Shown: positions 6,739 through 15,844, counted from the first letter of the stretch. The stretch: DNA of 29,482 nt from a virus (IMGVR_UViG_3300030118_001887:1-29482); one strand, 5' to 3'. Made by a program: numbers and translations. The notes: a model not told the origin generated them from the letters alone.

Positions 6739-9700
6739 TATGCTAATCCTCTTTGTCTTAATCTAATTTGTTTTTCTTCTTCAGAGAATAATTCATTCTC
6801 TATAGGTGTTAAACCCTGATTCATGTTGCCTGTTGCCGGAAGCGCTGCTGTTTGTACCACGTTTATATTTGGCATAGGTTGTGGTGGTAATGACCCTAAT
6901 GTTGGATCTTTAAATTGTATTTCTTCATCTACTTCTTCTATTCCAAAGTCTGATGGTTTAAACTTCCATGATTCAGATAAATTAGCTCCAGAAAATTCTT
7001 GAATCATTTCTACAATTACAGGTAAAGCTTCTTGAAAAGGATCTTCGTATGCAGGGTTAGCTTCTCTAAACTCTTCTGCTTTTCTAGCAAATTTTTCTAC
7101 AATATTTTGTGAAGGTGTGTAAGGCCTAAAATCACCACCAAACAAAGCTCCATATTCTCTTTTAGATATACCCCTGTCTTCAAATACTGCTGCTAATTCA
7201 GAATCATCTACATCAAATTTATTTGCTGCTTTTAAATCTAAATGCATTTTTTGTTGTGAATTAAATAATGATCTGTTTGCTATAAAGAACTGTCTTATAA
7301 CTTCTTTTGCAGTGCTTGGTGAAGATAATAATCTTGTATCACCACCTGTAAATTCTCTTACACCGTTTCTAGAAGATTTATCCAATTCAGTAATTTTAAA
7401 ATTTAATCCTTTTATAGGATCTATTTTAATTAATCTCCATCCTAATAGACCAGGTAATTCTTTTTCTAAATCATATATTTCTCCTTTTGGATCAGGTAGT
7501 CCTCTTGCTGCATAGTATATTCTAGACAGCTGTGATTTAGAAAATGGAACTTGTGTTTCTAATAAGTGTTCCATAATTATTCTTGCTTTGTCTGGAACAG
7601 GTGTTTCTTTTGTGTATAATTTTTTACCTGTATCAGTTACACCACCTCTTGCAACAATATCTATAATAGCTTCAGGTGCAATAGACTCTGATGTAAATGG
7701 TTCTATTGCTCTACTAAATGCCTTAGATATACCTGTAATAAATCCATTTATAAGTTGATCATCAGTTTCAATGCCTTCTTGAACTGATCTTAACATTGTT
7801 CTAAATGGCTGTTCTAAATAATCATATGCATTGTTGTTACTCCAGTTTTGATAGTAATACGTTCTTTTACCATTTTCATCTTCTTCGTAAGAAATAAATT
7901 TCTTATCACCTTGTTCGTAAGGTGCAACCCATCTTTCAAGAGCTGCTTCTTGTGCATCTGTTGTACCATTTATAAATTTAAACGATGCACCTAAACCAAC
8001 TCCTATTGATCCAAACGCAGCTGCAGATCCCATTAATCTTTTAAACCCAATTCCATATAAAGGATTGTCATTTTTAACCAAACCTTTACCTATTTCAAAA
8101 ACAACTGGTGACATGTTTGACCCTCTTGTAGGTTTAGAGTGTCTCATTTCTTTTATTATTCTGCTACCTATACCAACTGCACTATTCATGATTGCAGTTG
8201 GAAAAGATGCGAAGTTACCAAAAGGTGTAGATCTTAAACCTTTTACTATATCAGATACGTATGCATAGTTTGGCACAGTGTTTCTTACAATGTTAGCTGC
8301 TTCCTCTTCTAATTGTTCATTAGTTTTTTTAATACCAGCTTTTAAATAAGCTTCACCTAATCTTTCTTTTTCTACCCAATAGTTATAAATTTTGTAAACA
8401 TCATCTTCAGCTGTATATAAATCTATCGCTGGTTTAGTTGCTCTAGATAATCTTTGTAGCATTCTTTTAAATGCATTAGTTGAAAAACCACCGTCAGGAT
8501 TTAATTCAATGTCTTTTAACAAAGCTTGATAGTCTCCCATTTTTGTTTGCGTGTTTACAACACCTAACTCTAATAGTCTTCTATATTCAGCCATTGCTTC
8601 TGGTGATCTAACACCCAACTGAACCGACTTACGTGCCTTATTCATTGCTTTTACAACTAATGCAGGATTTGTAAATAATGTTCCGTTAGCAACAGAGAAA
8701 GCAGACGCAGATAAAAAGTTTCTTATGTGTGTAGTTGGTGATAGAACTGTTTTTGCAATTTGTGCTCCAGCTTTTGGATATAAAAATATATACTTGTAAG
8801 CATCAGCTACTTTACCTTCTCGTATGAAAAAATTACTAAGTTTATTTACTGCTTCGAAAGAATCAGCTATCTCTTGTGTTGTATGTAATCCTTTTAGTCT
8901 GTTTACAAGAACTCCATTCTTGAACATACCCTCTAATGTTTCATCTAAAGATACAATTTTATTTAAACCACCGGCTCCAAGTTGTTTGATAGCTTCGTTT
9001 TTATCTGCATAAAAAAGTTTTCTAGTCCCTGTTTCCAGAGCCTTGTCGTTTGCTTCTAATACATCATCAATAAATTGTGATCTTCTTGCAAGGTTAGATA
9101 ACAATCCAATTCCACTATAAATAGATTCTCTTGCATCGTCTACTTCACCAAATAATTCCCTAAATGCTTTACTACCTTTACCTATAATCTCAGTAGCAGG
9201 GTCACCATTTTTATTTTTTTTACTTAACATTTGCACAAAGTTTTTTCTAACATCTGGTGTCTTTGCACCTATAGTTAGATCAGTCATTTTAAACGATGGT
9301 AGCTGTGTTTTAGGTGTAAATTTAATTGCACTGTCAAGTATTTCGTTTACTCTGTACGATAATTCATCATCAGATAGTTCTCTTCCGTGTTTTTGTCCGT
9401 GTCTTTTTAATATTTCTTTTACATTATTTATAGACTGATCAGTTGGTTTGTACCCTGTTAATGCATCTACGTATGGGTTTTGAAATATTTTATATGTGCC
9501 ACCTAACATAATTTTTAATCTGTCACCCATTAGACCAGATAGTTTTCTTACATCTTTTGGTAATGTAACAGCAGCTGTACTACCCTCTTTAATAGTTTCA
9601 ACTAAATTTACAAACTTTTGTCTAGAATTATAGATTGCATCAAAAACTCTTTGACGTGCTTTTACGTCTAAACCACCATTAGCCATTTTTCTTTGTAACT

Positions 9701-10760
9701 TTTTAGCAATAGCAGTGTCGCCTAATTTTTTAGACATATCTCCTTCAAACATTAAAGTTTTTAAATCTTTGTAAAATTCTGCTTGTTGTTTTTGATAATC
9801 TTCTCTTAGACCTTTGTTAAATAAAGTTTTAACACTTGGAAACATCTTACCGACTTCATTGTCTATTCTTTTTACTTGTTCCATTGCAAAGTTAGCGTCA
9901 GCAGCTTTTCTAGCATTCTCTTGATTTTTAGCTAAAAACATAGCTTCAGGTTTAGTTGAAGTAGGTCTTAAAGCTCCTGCTATTTGATCTATCCTTTTGT
10001 TTATTTTAGAAGAGCTAAAAGCTAGATCTTTTCCAAACTTACCAACCTTACCCACTAGTTTAGTTGCACCATATACAAATGGAAAATATAAAACTGAATC
10101 TGCACCAAACTTAACTCTGTTTAAAAGTTTTCTTGCTGCATCTTCTTTTGGATCAGCTGATTCTTCTGTATCTAATTGTGTTGGACCAATTTGAAATGCA
10201 TCACCAAACGTTCCTATTTTTTCTGCATCACCTACAAATACTTCACCAGCTGCACCACCAACCACTGCTGCTCCAAATCTTGCAGCTCTTGCTTTGTCAT
10301 TTAATTTATAAACTTGTTGCATACCTTTACGTACGTTTTTACCTTTTAAATTTACATACGTTCCAGCCTTTCTTGCTTGTAATGCTTTGGTTGCTAATTT
10401 AGATGCAACCTTTGCACCTATACCTGCAGGCACACCTATTTGTATTAATGCTTCTACAATTTTACCAGCAGCTTTTTGTTCTGCTATTTCTTCAAATGGA
10501 TTTATTTTATCAAAAAATTGTTCTACTTGTGCTGCTGCATTTTGTGATATACCTGTTGCATCCATTAACTCTGCACCTAACGATACAAAGCCTTCAGGTA
10601 TTTTTAATACACCTGATGCAACACCTGCAAGCCCAGCTTCTAGTTGTGATATCTCATTATCGTCTTCAGCTTCAGGAGTTAGATCAATATAATCTTCTAT
10701 TTCTCCTTTAGCTAGCTTCTTTTTGGTAGGGAAGTTTTTTGTTGGGTCGTATGTTGCCAT
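6738..10760 (-). CDS. Giant internal virion / ejection protein, 1340 aa
   Basis: The largest gene in the window. No catalytic domain can be recognised: I looked for lysozyme, transglycosylase and polymerase motifs and saw none. The N-terminal 180 residues mix acidic stretches with hydrophobic/Ala-Gly stretches (GLAGVASGVLKIPEGFVSL; ALIQIGVPAGIGAKVASKL). The middle is long, lysine-rich and helical. Around 660-700 lies SPTTHIRNFLSASAFSVANG, a motif I have seen in other very large phage proteins. Near 930 is another hydrophobic stretch (GSAAAFGSIGVGLGASF). Size, Ala-rich hydrophobic segments and a place beside other internal proteins suggest an ejected core protein like the large internal proteins of T7/P22-type phages (inference). 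GGAGGG sits 5 bases before the ATG. Confidence 0.6.
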   Translation of the reverse strand: MATYDPTKNFPTKKKLAKGEIEDYIDLTPEAEDDNEISQLEAGLAGVASGVLKIPEGFVSLGAELMDATGISQNAAAQVEQFFDKINPFEEIAEQKAAGKIVEALIQIGVPAGIGAKVASKLATKALQARKAGTYVNLKGKNVRKGMQQVYKLNDKARAARFGAAVVGGAAGEVFVGDAEKIGTFGDAFQIGPTQLDTEESADPKEDAARKLLNRVKFGADSVLYFPFVYGATKLVGKVGKFGKDLAFSSSKINKRIDQIAGALRPTSTKPEAMFLAKNQENARKAADANFAMEQVKRIDNEVGKMFPSVKTLFNKGLREDYQKQQAEFYKDLKTLMFEGDMSKKLGDTAIAKKLQRKMANGGLDVKARQRVFDAIYNSRQKFVNLVETIKEGSTAAVTLPKDVRKLSGLMGDRLKIMLGGTYKIFQNPYVDALTGYKPTDQSINNVKEILKRHGQKHGRELSDDELSYRVNEILDSAIKFTPKTQLPSFKMTDLTIGAKTPDVRKNFVQMLSKKNKNGDPATEIIGKGSKAFRELFGEVDDARESIYSGIGLLSNLARRSQFIDDVLEANDKALETGTRKLFYADKNEAIKQLGAGGLNKIVSLDETLEGMFKNGVLVNRLKGLHTTQEIADSFEAVNKLSNFFIREGKVADAYKYIFLYPKAGAQIAKTVLSPTTHIRNFLSASAFSVANGTLFTNPALVVKAMNKARKSVQLGVRSPEAMAEYRRLLELGVVNTQTKMGDYQALLKDIELNPDGGFSTNAFKRMLQRLSRATKPAIDLYTAEDDVYKIYNYWVEKERLGEAYLKAGIKKTNEQLEEEAANIVRNTVPNYAYVSDIVKGLRSTPFGNFASFPTAIMNSAVGIGSRIIKEMRHSKPTRGSNMSPVVFEIGKGLVKNDNPLYGIGFKRLMGSAAAFGSIGVGLGASFKFINGTTDAQEAALERWVAPYEQGDKKFISYEEDENGKRTYYYQNWSNNNAYDYLEQPFRTMLRSVQEGIETDDQLINGFITGISKAFSRAIEPFTSESIAPEAIIDIVARGGVTDTGKKLYTKETPVPDKARIIMEHLLETQVPFSKSQLSRIYYAARGLPDPKGEIYDLEKELPGLLGWRLIKIDPIKGLNFKITELDKSSRNGVREFTGGDTRLLSSPSTAKEVIRQFFIANRSLFNSQQKMHLDLKAANKFDVDDSELAAVFEDRGISKREYGALFGGDFRPYTPSQNIVEKFARKAEEFREANPAYEDPFQEALPVIVEMIQEFSGANLSESWKFKPSDFGIEEVDEEIQFKDPTLGSLPPQPMPNINVVQTAALPATGNMNQGLTPIENELFSEEEKQIRLRQRGLA

Positions 10761-10769
10761 TTAACCCTC

Positions 10770-11621
10770 CTATTCTAATGGTATTTCTCTTAATTTTTTA
10801 CCTGAGTATGGATCGTATTCAATTAATATGTTTTGTTCCGGATCTCTTTCATATAATCTTTTAGTGTCGGGTTTAAAGTAAATACCACCTGGAATCATTT
10901 CATCAAATCTATATTCTCTTGATTTACCTTTTTTCTGATTAGGTAAAACACCTATAAAACCACCTTTTAAATCATCATTTTGTCTAATTGATGGTCCAAT
11001 GTATGCAGCAAATTCTGCAAATGCTTCAGGATACTCTTGTTGAATTGTAGTAATATAACCAGCAGCTTTTGGATCAGTGTATTTTTGTAAAGTTTCAAAA
11101 TAAATTCTTTCAGGTGAATAATCTTTTTGTAAAGTAGATGTATCTGTTTGAGTATCTCTTTTTAATTGTCTATCCAATTCACTTTGACCTGCTTCAAAAG
11201 TTTGTTTTCTACCTAACATATCTAAATCAAAAGCTTGATCCTCTGCTCTTAATTTATCTTCTCGTTCTATAGCCTCTCTTCTTTTTTTCTCATCCATATC
11301 TATTTCTAAACCAGCTAATTCAGCTGATCTAGCGGCAGATCTTTGACCTTCCATAGTTTTAAATGCTTGACCTACTGCAGGTTCAAAAGCTCTTGCTAAA
11401 TTACCTAGTGTTCCGCCACCACCTGTTTCAGATAATCCTCTTAGGCCACCAGATATTAATAACTGTGCAATAGGATCAACAGCAGGTGTTGAATACTTTT
11501 TCATTATTTCATCAAACTGTTGTCTGTATGTACCGTTTTGAAAGTTTGATCTCATACCAGAAGTAATGCCGCCACCGACTTCACCTCCTCTTCTAAACAT
11601 AGGTCTTTTTAAAGTTTTCAC
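10770..11621 (-). CDS. Internal/structural virion protein, unknown function (GTG start)
   Basis: 283 aa. It begins at GTG (11621-11619), whose first base is the last base of the upstream TAG stop. A strong AGGAGGA lies 9 bases upstream, making GTG the convincing start; the next ATG (MFRRGGEV) has no comparable site. The N-terminus is KTLKRPMFRRGGEVGGGI, a basic Gly-rich segment I know from marine-phage structural proteins. Then come a Gly/Ala stretch, a highly charged helical region (about 95-145, MDEKKRREAIEREDKLRAED) likely to be coiled coil, and a mixed C-terminal domain. Position between the giant protein and the Gln-rich protein supports a virion role, probably internal; no enzymatic motif. 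Confidence 0.6.
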   Translation of the reverse strand: MKTLKRPMFRRGGEVGGGITSGMRSNFQNGTYRQQFDEIMKKYSTPAVDPIAQLLISGGLRGLSETGGGGTLGNLARAFEPAVGQAFKTMEGQRSAARSAELAGLEIDMDEKKRREAIEREDKLRAEDQAFDLDMLGRKQTFEAGQSELDRQLKRDTQTDTSTLQKDYSPERIYFETLQKYTDPKAAGYITTIQQEYPEAFAEFAAYIGPSIRQNDDLKGGFIGVLPNQKKGKSREYRFDEMIPGGIYFKPDTKRLYERDPEQNILIEYDPYSGKKLREIPLE

Positions 11622-12487
11622 TAAAACAATCCTCCTGTAGGGCCTTGTAATAATCTATAGATACCAGCTAATGTAGAACCTGCACTTAGTCCAGTCTGTA
11701 CTGCACCTGGTGTAGGCATTTCAGTTTGTCTAGTTTGACCAGGATATCCTGCAATTAAACTTGTAACTCCAGAACCATATTGTTGTGCAGCTGTTAAAGG
11801 TTGATTTAATTGTTGTTGAGCTAATTGTTGTTGTGCAGATCTAACTGCTTGAGCTTGTGCTTGATTTAATCCACCAAGAGTAGATAAAGCTCCAACATCT
11901 TGACCTAAAAATGCTTGTTGTGCACCACCTAATCTTAACTGATCAGAAGCTAATTCTCTTTGTTGACCAAAAGCTTGACTAGCTAATTGTTGTGCCTGTT
12001 GAAATCCTTGTTGTCTCAACTGTGCTTCTAACGCAGCTCTGTTTCTAGCTTGACCAGATAAAAATTCTGCTTCTTGTACACCTTGTCTTGCACCACCAAA
12101 CGCTCCTCTATTTATAGCTTGTGCTGCTATAGAAGGTATGCCTGCTTGTGTTTGTCTATCAAACTCTGCAAGAGTTGTGTCAATTACATCTTGTTGATAT
12201 GGAGAAGTAAATTGTTGATATGCAGTTGGACCTGTAAGCCCTGCTGCCTGTTGCTGTGCAGCTTGTGCTCCTTGTAAAAAAGGTTGATAGCCACCAATAC
12301 CTGAAAGAGCTAATGCTTCAGCTTGTTTTTGACGTATGTCTTGATCAGCTACAAATTGTGGACCAAATGCTTGAGATAAATCAGCAGCTTTAAATTGACC
12401 AACTGCTTTCTGTAAATCATCTAAATAAGTTTTACCTGCTGCCTCTATGAACGGCGCTGGTATTACTTGTGTTTGTTGAACTGCCAT
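11621..12487 (-). CDS. Gln/Ala-rich structural protein
   Basis: 288 aa with extreme composition: glutamine and alanine dominate throughout (for example AQAAQQQAAGLTGP, QQGFQQAQQLASQAFGQQ, AQAQAVRSAQQQLAQQQ). This predicts long helical, possibly coiled-coil, structure. A central AINRGAFGGARQGVQEAEFL element and GYPGQTRQTEMPTPGAVQTG near the C-terminus are the most distinctive parts. I recognise the type from uncultured marine phages, where it sits beside internal virion proteins; a structural or ejection role is likely but unproven. The ATG is preceded by GGAGGAAGAGTTTA and overlaps the stop of the upstream gene by one base. Confidence 0.6.
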   Translation of the reverse strand: MAVQQTQVIPAPFIEAAGKTYLDDLQKAVGQFKAADLSQAFGPQFVADQDIRQKQAEALALSGIGGYQPFLQGAQAAQQQAAGLTGPTAYQQFTSPYQQDVIDTTLAEFDRQTQAGIPSIAAQAINRGAFGGARQGVQEAEFLSGQARNRAALEAQLRQQGFQQAQQLASQAFGQQRELASDQLRLGGAQQAFLGQDVGALSTLGGLNQAQAQAVRSAQQQLAQQQLNQPLTAAQQYGSGVTSLIAGYPGQTRQTEMPTPGAVQTGLSAGSTLAGIYRLLQGPTGGLF

Positions 12488-13269
12488 TAAACTCTTCCTC
12501 CGTTTTCTAATGTTTTCATCATACTGTACATACGTTCTGCACCTTTGTTGACATCACCGTCACCCATTCCTCTTACAGCGTCCGCTGTAAATACAAATTC
12601 GTTATTTGACAACATTGCTGGAATGTCATCTGCCTTTTCTTTTACACCAACTGGAGGAATAAATCCACCTGTTTCTCTAAGGTCTAATTCAGTTATTCCT
12701 GCAGGGTTTTCATTTAATGGTAGACCCATGATGCCTGATGCTTGCATCGCGTTTCTTTCTGGATTATCCGGACCCATTGCAAAACCCATTCTACCACCTT
12801 CTGCTACATTTGCTCTTACAAATGCTTGTACTTCCTCATCAGAAGCATTTTGATTTAAATTTTTATAACCTCTTTCTAATAAAGCTGCTAGTTTATTTTT
12901 GTCCTGTCCAATTGCTTCTACTTCGTCTTCTTGAACACCTGCTGCCGCTAATACAGCTGGGACAGTTAATGAAAGTGCTTTACCAAACCCTGTTAAACCG
13001 GCTCCACCGCCTCCTGTTATACCAAGCTTACCTAATATTCCAGGAGTAGACATGGCAGTTCCACCACCAGATCCTATCAAAGCTGTTTTTAAACCAGCTA
13101 GACCACCCATATTACTAAAAACTCCTCCTAGTGTAGATGCTCCACCAGGTATTAATGCAGGTGCAAAGTATAATGCTGCAGCTTTACCTATAGGTGATTT
13201 AGCTATCTTCTTAACAGTCTTACCTATGGATTTAACTAGGCTTCCTAAGCCATATAATTGTCTGGGCAT
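12487..13269 (-). CDS. Virion-associated protein with EFV motif
   Basis: About 260 aa. I place the start at the ATG at 13269 (MPRQLYGLG) because CACGAGGACAA gives a ribosome site just before it; an upstream ATG at 13290 (MTISRGQ) has none. A basic N-terminus (VKSIGKTVKKIAKSPIGKAA) leads into a Gly/Ala-rich hydrophobic region (ALYFAPALIPGGASTLGG; GGGGAGLTGFGKALSLTVP) that could insert into membrane. The C-terminal segment DDIPAMLSNNEFVFTADAV then RGMGDGDVNKGAERMYSMM resembles the D-x-(V/I)PAxL-x-x-x-EFV-x-x-x-AV-x-x-x-G motif found in phage tape-measure and other structural proteins. An internal/ejection role fits; motif function is unknown. Confidence 0.6.
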   Translation of the reverse strand: MPRQLYGLGSLVKSIGKTVKKIAKSPIGKAAALYFAPALIPGGASTLGGVFSNMGGLAGLKTALIGSGGGTAMSTPGILGKLGITGGGGAGLTGFGKALSLTVPAVLAAAGVQEDEVEAIGQDKNKLAALLERGYKNLNQNASDEEVQAFVRANVAEGGRMGFAMGPDNPERNAMQASGIMGLPLNENPAGITELDLRETGGFIPPVGVKEKADDIPAMLSNNEFVFTADAVRGMGDGDVNKGAERMYSMMKTLENGGRV

Positions 13270-13340
13270 TTGTCCTCGTGATATTGTCATATATTAATTA
13301 AACTAGTTTAGGGCAGGTATATTTCCTGTAGTATCGCAGT

Positions 13341-14243
13341 TTATTTGATTTTTTCGCTATCGTCAACACGTTTTAAAGACTGTAATTCATCTAAGAAACG
13401 ACCACAATAAGAGTGCTCTCCAACATGTGTTATATAGTCAGACACATAAGCAAATACTTCACCACCCATATCTGTCCATCTTTGACAAAAACCAAAATCT
13501 TCACCATAATATCTTTTAGTTTTTGAGTCATGTAGAGTATCAAATAAATTATAAAAATTAGGTTTCTTTTCTTCTTTTCCATTTATCATAGTTGGTTGAT
13601 ATATTTCTAGTTCTGGATGTTTTTCTATCATCTTTGTAAGAACATGTCTTTTTATTAACATACATCCTGTAGGAACATGAGTTGCTTCCATAAGACCATT
13701 GTCTACTGTTATGTTATTTTTATCTTTTACTTTTAAAGGAAACATATATCCAGACTTTACAACATCACCTTTTTTTCTAATCATTTCATGTTTTTCTGTT
13801 AGTGTTCTCCATATTTTATTTTCATCAATTGTCTTCATTGGATATGGACATGCTATTACATCTTTATCTGTTTCAATCATTTTAATAATTGTTTTATATT
13901 CAAAATCAATATCTGAATCTATAAACAATAGATATTCATATTTGTGTTCATGACTAATAAAATCCGCTACACATAGGTTTCTACCTTGTGTAACTAATGA
14001 TGATTTCAATAATGTAAAACTAACTAATATATTATTTTGTAAACATTGTTGTTGAAACTTTAATACAGATTGAGTGTAGTGCATTGATACTTCAGAGTGA
14101 CATGGTGTGCATACCATTATTTTATATTTAGGTTTACTGTCTAAATTTATTTCAGTAACAACACTTCCTGTTTTTACAGTTTGATAAGTATCTTTATTTG
14201 ATTCTTCTTTTTTATCAAACCATATCGGTTCATTGTTTTGCAT
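13341..14243 (-). CDS. Glycosyltransferase, GT-A fold with DSD motif
   Basis: About 300 aa from the ATG at 14243 (MQNNEPIWFD), chosen because AAGGAG lies 6 bases upstream; a longer frame to 14276 would overlap the neighbour further. The core reads YKIMVCTPCHSEVSMHYTQS, then SSLVTQGRNLCVADFI and YEYLLFIDSDIDF. The RNxxVxxF and FIDSDIxF elements are those of GT-A transferases of the GT2/Anp1-like kind, where the DxD-type motif (D109-S-D111) binds metal and nucleotide sugar. It ends with charged residues and has no membrane segment, so it should be cytosolic. It overlaps the GT4-type gene upstream by 14 bases; the two probably act on the same glycan. Target (host surface glycan, virion protein or modified DNA base) is not readable. 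Confidence 0.78.
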   Translation of the reverse strand: MQNNEPIWFDKKEESNKDTYQTVKTGSVVTEINLDSKPKYKIMVCTPCHSEVSMHYTQSVLKFQQQCLQNNILVSFTLLKSSLVTQGRNLCVADFISHEHKYEYLLFIDSDIDFEYKTIIKMIETDKDVIACPYPMKTIDENKIWRTLTEKHEMIRKKGDVVKSGYMFPLKVKDKNNITVDNGLMEATHVPTGCMLIKRHVLTKMIEKHPELEIYQPTMINGKEEKKPNFYNLFDTLHDSKTKRYYGEDFGFCQRWTDMGGEVFAYVSDYITHVGEHSYCGRFLDELQSLKRVDDSEKIK

Positions 14244-15177
14244 CAATTGCTCCTTGTAAAAATCGTGTCCAGGCAAGACCTTGTTTGTTCCAGTTATAAT
14301 ATTTATTTGTATATTTAATTTGAAATTTTAAATGTTCATTTACTTCCTCACTATTCAATGATTCTGCAGCTGCATCTATAGCCTTAGCAAATTTATTGGA
14401 AAGTATTCTAAGATTATCTGTGTAAGGAATATAGATAGGAAACTCTGCACCTGTTTCAAACAATGCACCAAGATTTGTTGTTATAGAATACAAACCTGCA
14501 GCCATACATTCTAGTAAAGATATACACGATGTTTCTTCAAATGTACTAGGATATACATACATTCTATAATCTTTTAGATGTTCTCTTATATATTCATTTG
14601 GTTTGTATCCAATATAATTTACATTCGGTATTGCATCTGCTTGTTCGTAAAGTGTTTGATAATATCTATCATTCTGTTCGTAAAAATCTTTTCCATATAC
14701 TTCTGTTGATGAATATACATCTAGTGTAATCAAAGGATTTTTTACTAACTGCATTGCACCTAATAAAACATTTAACCCTCTCCATGGCGTGTTCTGATGT
14801 ATTATTTTAATTGCTTCTCCTTTTTTATATGTTGTTGCTACAGGTTCTATTTTTTCTACACCATTTTTTATAACAACACATTTTTCTGTAGGTAATTTAA
14901 AATACGTTCTAAATTTTTCATATGTCCAATGACTGTTAAATACATACCAATCATACTTGTGATGATTAGATTTATCTTGAAACCATGGTGCTAAATTTGG
15001 TTGATCATAAGAATTTTTTTGCCAAAGTATATTTACCTTAGTTGGATGCAATGGAATCTTTTCAGGTATTGATGTGCATATCTCTACTTGATTTAATACT
15101 GCAGGATCTACATGCTTACGTAAAAATTCAAATTGTAATTCTGTGCCACCTTTAGGTGTTTGATTTCTTATTATCAT
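14230..15177 (-). CDS. Glycosyltransferase family 4-like (GT-B)
   Basis: 315 aa. The N-terminal loop RNQTPKGGTELQFEFL contains the GGTE pattern common in GT4-type enzymes. KNGVE (about 104-108) marks the domain junction. The C-terminal half has TLDVYSS and, at 209-229, YPSTFEETSCISLLECMAAG, with an EX7E arrangement (E215/E223) that binds the donor nucleotide sugar in retaining GT-B enzymes. A cytosolic sugar transferase using an NDP-sugar is the expected activity; acceptor unknown. It overlaps the 62-aa gene upstream by 26 bases and the second glycosyltransferase downstream by 14 bases, so the pair is co-translated within the virion operon. Confidence 0.85.
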   Translation of the reverse strand: MIIRNQTPKGGTELQFEFLRKHVDPAVLNQVEICTSIPEKIPLHPTKVNILWQKNSYDQPNLAPWFQDKSNHHKYDWYVFNSHWTYEKFRTYFKLPTEKCVVIKNGVEKIEPVATTYKKGEAIKIIHQNTPWRGLNVLLGAMQLVKNPLITLDVYSSTEVYGKDFYEQNDRYYQTLYEQADAIPNVNYIGYKPNEYIREHLKDYRMYVYPSTFEETSCISLLECMAAGLYSITTNLGALFETGAEFPIYIPYTDNLRILSNKFAKAIDAAAESLNSEEVNEHLKFQIKYTNKYYNWNKQGLAWTRFLQGAIDAKQ

Positions 15178-15340
15178 TCATGACTTTCTGAAATACTTGT
15201 AGACCTTTGTTGGTAACTTGAACTGTAACATCTTGTACAATGTCGGGCCCTTCTACTTTTTCTTTATACACTTCTCCTGTCTTAGTATTTCTATAAGTTG
15301 TTATTGTTGTACACTCTATTTTCGGTATGTCTTTATCCAT
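15152..15340 (-). CDS. Small conserved phage protein, unknown function
   Basis: 62 aa. It contains TTITTYRNTKTGEVYKEK followed by DIVQDVTVQVTNKGLQVF. The YRNxKTGEVY plus IQQDVTV-type pattern is one I know from small hypothetical proteins in SAR11-type and other marine phages; no function is assigned. The start overlaps the stop of the 116-aa gene by 8 bases and the end overlaps the GT4 start by 26 bases. That tight coupling and the conserved motif support a real gene despite its size. Confidence 0.6.
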   Translation of the reverse strand: MDKDIPKIECTTITTYRNTKTGEVYKEKVEGPDIVQDVTVQVTNKGLQVFQKVMNDNKKSNT

Positions 15341-15683
15341 TTTCTTGCGATCTATCTATTAAAGCATAACTAATCAGACCTTGTATTGCATTACCGCCTG
15401 TAGCTGCTTGCACAGTTATAGCATCTCCTGCTTCTAAATTCAAGCCTTGAGGTGTGGCATTTACTTGTGTTTTAGCTGCTAGATCATCTCTAAAAAATTC
15501 ATACTCTGCACTTGAATCAGATGAGTCAACAAAATTCATATTTACTAAAATAGCTGATGACGCATCGTTGTTTGCACAATAAACACTTTTAACTATAGCA
15601 GTTGCATCAGTAGGACATGTAAACACTGTAGTTTTAGTTGTACCAGATTGTTTAAAACCCTGGTTTTTATATCTTATTGTCAT
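15333..15683 (-). CDS. Small beta-rich virion-type protein
   Basis: 116 aa, no charged tail or membrane segment. Alternating beta pattern: KTTVFTCPTDATAIVKSVYC, AILVNMNFVDSS, YEFFRDDLAAKTQ, LNLEAGDAITVQAATGG, IQGLISYALID. The composition (Ala/Thr/Asn/Ser-rich beta sandwich) resembles small capsid- or tail-decoration proteins and is broadly like the 92-aa protein at 28369-28647. Its ATG overlaps the stop of the 54-aa gene (ATGA). It is likely a virion component by context; the exact role is unknown. Confidence 0.55.
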   Translation of the reverse strand: MTIRYKNQGFKQSGTTKTTVFTCPTDATAIVKSVYCANNDASSAILVNMNFVDSSDSSAEYEFFRDDLAAKTQVNATPQGLNLEAGDAITVQAATGGNAIQGLISYALIDRSQENG

Positions 15684-15844
15684 GATAAAAAATAATTAAA
15701 AGCTTCTTGTTCGTTTTTTAATTCTTGTTGAAAAGAAAAATTTAATTCGTTTTTGATTGTATCAACTGCACGAAGAATCTGTCTTTGATTTTCAACATCG
15801 TATTCTTGTTTAGGTTCAGGTATGTATGAAGTTATTCTAGCCAT
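15680..15844 (-). CDS. 54-aa small phage protein, unknown function
   Basis: A short frame: ATG at 15844-15842, stop TGA at 15682-15680. The product starts MARITSYIPEPKQEYDVENQ and continues RQILRAVDTIKNELNFSF; it is charged and mostly helical. The start codon overlaps the TAA of the 335-aa gene (TAATG) and the stop overlaps the start of the 116-aa gene (ATGA). Without it there would be an unexplained 160-base gap in a fully packed operon, so I call it real. It could be a small chaperone-like or virion accessory protein; nothing identifies it. Confidence 0.65.
   Translation of the reverse strand: MARITSYIPEPKQEYDVENQRQILRAVDTIKNELNFSFQQELKNEQEAFNYFLS

Noticed and set aside
10133-10711. Plus-strand open frames of 89-102 aa opposite the giant protein
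   Set aside because: Leu-rich low-complexity products with no ribosome sites, inside a well-supported minus-strand gene.
12545-13297. Several plus-strand open frames of 81-103 aa
   Set aside because: Shadows of the Gly/Ala/Pro-rich gene on the minus strand; no start signals.
13291-13340. Promoter for the internal-protein genes in the 50-base gap
   Set aside because: There are AT-rich -10-like strings and an AAACTAGTTT palindrome but no -35 at proper spacing; not enough to call.
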